From the NCBI GenBank assembly GCA_030267965.1, contig BRYA01000259.1:1513-62855 (forward strand): a DNA stretch of 61,343 nucleotides, given 5' to 3'. The translations under genes and the position numbers were made by a program. Shown here piece by piece: positions 56,801 to 61,343 of this stretch (its first letter is position 1; every line of letters begins with the position of its first letter). This DNA is from Triparma columacea. Lineage: Eukaryota; Sar; Bolidophyceae; Parmales; Triparmaceae. The notes below the pieces were generated by a model that searched no databases, had not been told where the DNA came from, and saw nothing but the letters and a program-made list of their open reading frames with translations.

Positions 56801-57241
56801 CCCGTCGCAAATGGCGCCCACTACTTTCTCTTTGGCAGGGTTGACCCTTCTGACCCTCCCGGCGTCCTCCGTGAGAAGGGCTTCGGCGTTGAGTTCCCCA
56901 ACTACATCGTCGACGTCCAGAAGGACTCCGACGGCGAGTACAAGGAGGCCATCCAGTTCCAGTGCCTCGAGAGGGGCGGGGTCAGGGTGTTTGAGGGCAT
57001 AAACTTCATGTCCAGGAACGAGGTCATGACAGAGGGGGAGATGAGGGCCATGCACGAGAGGGCGACGAGGGCGGGGATGGACCCCTACGGCTCCTCGCCC
57101 GAGCAGATGCACAACGTCGAGAGGAGGCTTAAGAAGGACGGCGACGTAGACGACGGGGCGTGGCAACGAATGTGGAAGCTGATTGGCTTCGACAAGCTAC
57201 TGGAGAAACTCACCGAGAGCATCGAGGACGGGGGGAGATGA
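53823..57241 (+). CDS. Fusion: condensation/alcohol-acyltransferase-like domain, membrane segments, lipocalin-like domain
   Basis: Four exons, 53823-54107, 54383-55248, 55367-56612 and 56741-57241, give 965 residues; all donors are GTGAG and frame is kept. The start (ILIVLTVLLFSFITS then F) is a signal peptide with F after the likely cleavage site, so plastid import is possible. Residues 96-590 resemble alcohol acetyltransferase/condensation enzymes: an HxxxD motif in FSFNHAISDQATF near 236, FSLDLSRFG, and FTLSVSNAGSF. Three hydrophobic helices follow about 620-720. From about 760 a lipocalin-like domain has the G-x-W element YNGLWYEHAFHDWTQ, then YFLFGRVDPSDPP, AIQFQCLERGGVRVFEGINF, resembling violaxanthin de-epoxidase/plastid lipocalin cores. 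I infer acyl transfer to a lipophilic alcohol held by the lipocalin part. The domain calls are by eye. Confidence 0.82.
54121..54229 (+). repeat. GA microsatellite and 80-base alternating GT/GC tract in an intron
   Basis: A (GA)n tract is followed by about 80 bases of almost unbroken purine-pyrimidine alternation (GTGTGCGTGCGCG type) in intron 1 of the acyltransferase-lipocalin gene, of the kind able to form Z-DNA. Confidence 0.9.
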
Positions 57242-57606
57242 GAGAGTAGGGAGTTGGTAAAAACAGCAATAATATATTTCGTTTTCCCTCTCCTATTATG
57301 TAAATTATGATTTCTCCAATGAGGAAGGAGTGACCAACCTTGTTGTGTCCTTGATTCCTTGATGCCTTTCACTTGAGATTGTGGATGTTCCACTTTTCAC
57401 AGGTAAGCCCTCGTTTGTGAATACACTTAAAAAGCCTTCCACGAGTTGATCCAAGCCAACGGTAACATTTCTAGCTCCGGCGCACGCGTTCCACTTTGTT
57501 TACTGATGTGAAAAGGAGAAACTGCAAACAAGCAATTTTTTACCTCAAGTCAGTATTTTACCTCCCTGATGTCATTGAGCCAGATTTTACCGCCTTTTCC
57601 TCATCC
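57242..57606. other. Intergenic region upstream of transaldolase
   Basis: 365 bases with no recognised gene. It contains the promoter and leader of the transaldolase gene. Confidence 0.5.
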
Positions 57607-59206
57607 ATGTCCCACATGAACGCCATACGTTACCCTGAAAACGCTTGTAGTCCTCTTAACAATATTTTCCCTACCCTGTCAATCTCTCAACAATCGGAGT
57701 GCTGTGATTCCTTCTTGAAAACTCCCTTCTTTCGTTCTCCAGCGACTTCTAACCCCATCCCTCCCCACCTCAAGGCTATAATTGTAAGCCTTCTCCTACT
57801 AATAGTCTACGCTAGCTCGTTTGTACCCATAACACCCCATCGCTTCTCAAGGAAGAACCCAAGCTTCACCATGGTGAAAAGAAAGTACAGTGACAACAAC
57901 GAGTTCGATGGCCTCTCGAAGCTCACTACCATTGTAGCTGACACTGGTGACATCGAAGCCATTAAGAAGTACGAGGTGAGATGGATGACAATGGTGATGG
58001 TGATATGGACAACAAGGAGGATCGGACTTATAGATGGACTCCTGATACGACTCCTAATACGACTCCTAATACTCCCTCGTGCTCCGAACGACGTCGCCTC
58101 CCCGCTAACGCAATATTTCGGTCATCGCTTTGCTTCTCCTGTCGCTGCCCTCCCACACCCTCAAACAGCCCACTGATGCCACAACCAACCCCTCTCTCAT
58201 TTACAAGGCCGCAATCATGCCTGAGTACGCCTCGCTGGTCGACAACGCCGTCGCGTACGCCAAGGAGAACCTCCCCAAGGGCTCAAAGTCGGAGCAGCTG
58301 TCCCTCGCCATGGACAAGCTCTGCGTTGGGATTGGTTCTGAGATAACGAAGATTGTCCCAGGCTACGTCTCCACGGAGGTCGACGCGAGGCTCAGCTTTG
58401 ACATCGACGCCACCGTCAAGAAGGCGCGCACCCTTATTTCCCTCTACGAGGAGGCCGGGGTCCCCAAGTCCCGCATCCTCATCAAGATGGCCTCCACTTG
58501 GGAGGGCATCAAGGCGGCGGAGATCTTAGAAAAGGAGGGTATATCATGCAACCTGACGCTTCTGTTCTCCATGTGCCAGGCCGTCGCGTGCGCAGAGGTG
58601 AGGGCTGATGTGATGCGGTGGCGATAAAATCCGCACGAGAGAGAGAGAGAGAGGAAGAGCACTTCTGCGACGAGAATCTCCGCCGCCGCCGTAATTTTCA
58701 TGCATTATACCAACCATCCGCTCGCCCTCTCGTCACTTCGCTCGTCACAGGCCAAGGCCACCCTTATCAGCCCCTTTGTGGGCAGGATAATGGACTGGTG
58801 GAAGAAGAAGGATGGCGTCGACGGGTACTCTCCCAATGAGGACCCGGGCGTCCTCTCGGTCACAAATATCTACAACTACTACAAGAAGTTCGGGCACAAG
58901 ACCATCGTCATGGGGGCCAGTTTTAGGAACAAGGGAGAGATACTTGAGCTCGCAGGTTGCGACAGGCTCACGATCGCGCCTTCCCTGCTCGAGCAGCTCA
59001 GCTCCAGCTCCGGCTCCGTCCCCGCCAAGCTGGACTCCTCCAAGAGCACCGAGCTGTACACGGGGGGGGAGATTGACATGGACGAACAGACCTTCAGGTG
59101 GATGCTCAATGAGGACGCCATGGCGACGGAGAAACTCGCGGAGGGGATCCGCAACTTTGCAAAGGACATTGTCAAGCTAGAGGACGTGTTAAAAGCAAAG
59201 CTTTGA
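57607..59206 (+). CDS. Transaldolase, plastid-targeted
   Basis: Exons 57607-57975, 58169-58597 and 58751-59206 give up to 417 residues. Transaldolase blocks are clear: [14 protein letters not shown] then [46 protein letters not shown] (the Schiff-base lysine in ILIK), [33 protein letters not shown] and [14 protein letters not shown]. It moves a dihydroxyacetone unit between sugar phosphates in the pentose phosphate pathway. A hydrophobic segment [18 protein letters not shown] followed by FVPITPHRF fits a plastid signal with F after cleavage, but the ATG at 57607 places it about 56 residues inside, so the true start or an unseen upstream exon is uncertain. A later ATG at 57871 (MVKRKYSD) would make a cytosolic enzyme. 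Confidence 0.93.
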
Positions 59207-59370
59207 ATACTCACGGGGGGCGAAGGGGAGGGGGAGCGCGGGGGGAGGGGGACGGCAGGAGGGATTGCAGGCGGCTGCGGGGGGCACGTCCTAAAAGTTT
59301 TTAAATTTTCAGAATGAGAAACCCAAAGTTTGACTTCGCTTTCGTTACACACGCCCTCGACGGCATTTGT

Positions 59371-60503
59371 TCACCTGTCCACCACCATCTTTCGCTCTGG
59401 CTTACTGAGCATGAAGTTGTTAGCGAGCGCCTTGTAGTCGATGATCTCCCCCCCGTCCAGTCCCGCGTACTCCAGGAACTCGTCGAACTCCGCCCTCGAC
59501 AGCTCCGTCTGGTCCGAGGTGAGGACCTCCATTAGCAGGTGCCTTAGGGACTTTGCTGATATGGTTCCGGAACCGTCCTCGTCAAACATCTCAAAGAGAG
59601 TCACGAGATCGTCCATCATGTCCTTCTCGTACTCCAAATTCTCGAGAATTACAGCAAGGAACGCGCTGAGGTCGACGTTCTTCTTCCCCCCGGAAGCAAA
59701 CTGACCAAGGAGAGCCCTACCGGGGTAGAGCCCAGTCATCGAGACGGCCTCCCTGAGATTCTGCAGGAAGCGGGTGGAGCAGCGAAAGGGCGTGTATGTG
59801 TGTGTATGTAGGGGGGGGGGGGGGTCGGATTAGTGACTTGAAGGGACCAAACACCGTCCTCTGCGGTTCCTCTGCCAAACCTTCCCCCAAATAACCTCAC
59901 CTCCTCATTCAGCACCATATCCCCATCCCCCTCATGGTCCGTGCAGGCCGCCGCGAATATCCCCCTCAGGTGTTGCTTCTGCAGTTCGATTAGGTTCGGG
60001 TCCTCCCCGTCCACCGACTTCGTGTCCGTGTTGGTGAAGGAAGCCTGGCCTAGGTTCGGGTTGTTGTTGAACGCTGATATCGCCCTCGACTTTCCGGCCT
60101 GTGCGGCGATCTGGTCGCTGCTCTTGTCGCTCCAGCTCCTCCCCCGGCCGCTAACGTCCTCCGCCACCTTATATTTGTAGTTCTTCTTGTGTGTGTTCCT
60201 GGCCTTTGTACCGGCAGACTCGAGCCTGCTCCTGTTGACGCTGAATAGGCTGACGTTCTGCTTTTTGGCAGCCGCGCCAACAATATCCATGAGTTTAAAG
60301 TTCGAGGGCTCCTTGAATCCCGATTTATTCGACCTGGAGGATGTCACACTCTCATTACCATCCTCGGTAACCGCCCCAGTTAGGGAGGATCCTGGGGACT
60401 GGGCAAGGTCCGGGGGAGCGGGGGGGGGAGGGGGAGGAGGAGGGAGAGAACTCGAGATGGAATCCTCGTTGTCAGATTCCGAAAAGTCGCTGTCGTCGGC
60501 CAT
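59371..60503 (-). CDS. EF-hand calcium-binding protein
   Basis: Exons 60503-59901 and 59760-59371 give 330 residues with a GTGAG donor. The first 150 residues are polar and Pro-rich (SSLPPPPPPPPAPPD). EF-hand-like loops follow: DHEGDGDMVLNEENLR near 190, and a canonical loop FEMFDEDGSGTISAKSLRHL near 260 with D-x-D-x-S-x-T-x-x-x-x-x. A third degenerate pair is AEFDEFLEYAGLDGGEI. The C-terminal half resembles calmodulin-like or centrin-like proteins. It probably senses calcium; partners are unknown. It ends 164 bases from the convergent transaldolase gene. Confidence 0.87.
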
Positions 60504-60687
60504 TGCTTTGTAAGAGATTTTTCGATCAGGAAACCAGAACAGCCAGAAAGCCAGAAAACAACAAGAAAGATCCTCTATGATGCATAAGAATTGATTGACG
60601 ATGGTGCCATGAAATAGTCAAACAATTTATAATAGCGAAGGGCGCCTATAAACTTAAACATCCCCCCCCCCCCCCTTCGTCTGTTCC

Positions 60688-61149
60688 TTATATTTCTCTT
60701 ACGAATCCAGTAACGTAAAGGAAGAGGTCCTTAACCGATAGCAGTTGAATATTTTTCTTCCTCCTCAAAAAGTCCGCCGGCTTCCTGTAAATCTCCAGGC
60801 TAGTCTCCCCCTCCTTAACCTCGTCCTTCTCCATGAACGCCCATGCCCTGCACGAGGTTTTAGCCTTCTTTGACTTGTAGTGCATAAGCTCAAAGAACAC
60901 CCCGCAGTTTCCCTCCTCCAGCTGGCTTATCGGGGTGTCGAGGTTAACGACGACGTCGTCGAACCATATGTACGACCCTTCTATTCGCCTGGCTGGGGGC
61001 GTCTGCTGCTGGTCGATAATGCAACCCCTTTTATCAGCGACCGTCACGACTATGTACGGGTCTATGTAACCGAACGTAGAAGCGTCCTTCAGACCTATCC
61101 GCGAGATTGCTACGGAGAAGTAAGAGAACTCGTGAGTAGGCTCCTTAGG
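60688..61149 (-). CDS. AIDA-type C2 domain protein, 3' exon only
   Basis: The last exon is 61149-60688 (154 codons with stop), preceded by a pyrimidine tract and CTGCCCAG acceptor; upstream exons are not certain and probably lie beyond the right edge. The sequence matches the C-terminal C2 domain of axin interactor, dorsalization-associated protein: FSYFSVAISRIGLKDASTFG, YIDPYIVVTVADKRG, SYIWFDDVVVNLDTPI, GVFFELMHYKSKKAKTSCRA, WAFMEKDEVKEG and IYRKPADFLRRKKNIQLLSV. This C2 domain binds membranes in animals; the role in algae is not established. Confidence 0.82.
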   Translation of the reverse strand, partial: PKEPTHEFSYFSVAISRIGLKDASTFGYIDPYIVVTVADKRGCIIDQQQTPPARRIEGSYIWFDDVVVNLDTPISQLEEGNCGVFFELMHYKSKKAKTSCRAWAFMEKDEVKEGETSLEIYRKPADFLRRKKNIQLLSVKDLFLYVTGFVREI

Positions 61150-61343
61150 CTGGGCAGAGGGGGTTTGTAAGGGGTTGGGGTGAGTGGGGGGGCAAGGGGT
61201 GTTAGAAGATGACAGAGCGTCTTTTTTGCGTTCTTCGCGGTCTTGCAAGGGGGCCGCGGCGGGGGGGGACCTCTATGCCTTTTCACTTCTCTTGTCGGCC
61301 CGAGTCCTACTTGTCCGCCCATGTCACTCTTGCCGCCCCAAGC

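Noticed and set aside
1..61343. tRNA, rRNA, CRISPR array or transposon
   Set aside because: No cloverleaf-like T-loop/acceptor pair, rRNA core, spaced direct repeats or terminal inverted repeats with transposase were found by eye; a covariance-model scan would be decisive for tRNA.

Overview
This window is nuclear DNA from a gene-dense eukaryote, most likely a heterokont (stramenopile) alga with a complex plastid. Evidence: short spliceosomal introns (52 reconstructed by hand, almost all with a GTGAG donor); several proteins with a signal peptide followed directly by an F-rich plastid motif (FAP or FVP; ABCF protein, P-loop protein, transaldolase); a CYB5D1-type ciliary gene; and a long START-like/XK-like membrane protein of a type I associate with bolidophyte, pelagophyte and diatom genomes. 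Bolidophyceae/Parmales is my best guess, but that is inference. I see no bacterial operons, transposons, CRISPR arrays, rRNA or tRNA genes.

Layout. 1-4614 (-) is a large protein with three START-like segments and an XK-related-like membrane end, cut by the left edge. 5.6-8.7 kb is a tight divergent pair: an FkbM methyltransferase (-) and a secreted EGF/five-bladed-propeller protein (+). 9.0-10.9 kb is kinetochore Nuf2 (-). 11.5 kb holds a small membrane ORF (+). 12.0-15.2 kb is a plastid-targeted ABCF ATPase (-). An AT-rich island at 15.4-15.8 kb precedes a myristoylatable RING-H2 protein (+). 17.7-22.5 kb carries CYB5D1 (-), a patatin-like lipase (+), an Mpv17/PMP22 protein (-) and an EamA transporter (+). 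22.5-29.5 kb is a 1,611-residue coiled-coil protein (-) divergent from a G-protein alpha subunit (+).

29.7-32.3 kb has a small coiled-coil protein (-) divergent from a P-loop protein (+). 32.7-36.5 kb is a PH-like + CAMK-type kinase ending in a CaaX box. 36.8-38.3 kb is NIP7 (-) and an Arf GTPase (+). 38.5-42.1 kb is a kinesin and 42.2-46.3 kb a membrane-anchored, Cys-rich tyrosinase. 46.5-50.2 kb is a tandem (coronin-7/POD-1-like) coronin (-). 50.9-53.6 kb has an unrecognised protein and an ankyrin/MYND protein. 53.8-57.2 kb is a striking fusion: condensation/alcohol-acyltransferase-like domain, membrane segments, then a lipocalin-like domain. 57.6-61.1 kb has a plastid transaldolase (+), an EF-hand protein (-) and the 3' part of an AIDA-type C2 protein (-).

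The genes do not form one pathway. Themes are cytoskeleton and cell division (Nuf2, kinesin, coronin, coiled-coil proteins, CYB5D1), signalling (G-alpha, Arf, kinase, EF-hand), plastid supply (ABCF, transaldolase, P-loop, probably Mpv17/EamA/acyltransferase) and cell-surface chemistry (tyrosinase, FkbM, propeller protein). The most unusual items are the acyltransferase-lipocalin fusion, the START/XK-like protein, the tyrosinase and the uniform intron signals. Exon joins were made by hand from splice consensus and reading frame; each join keeps frame unless stated.
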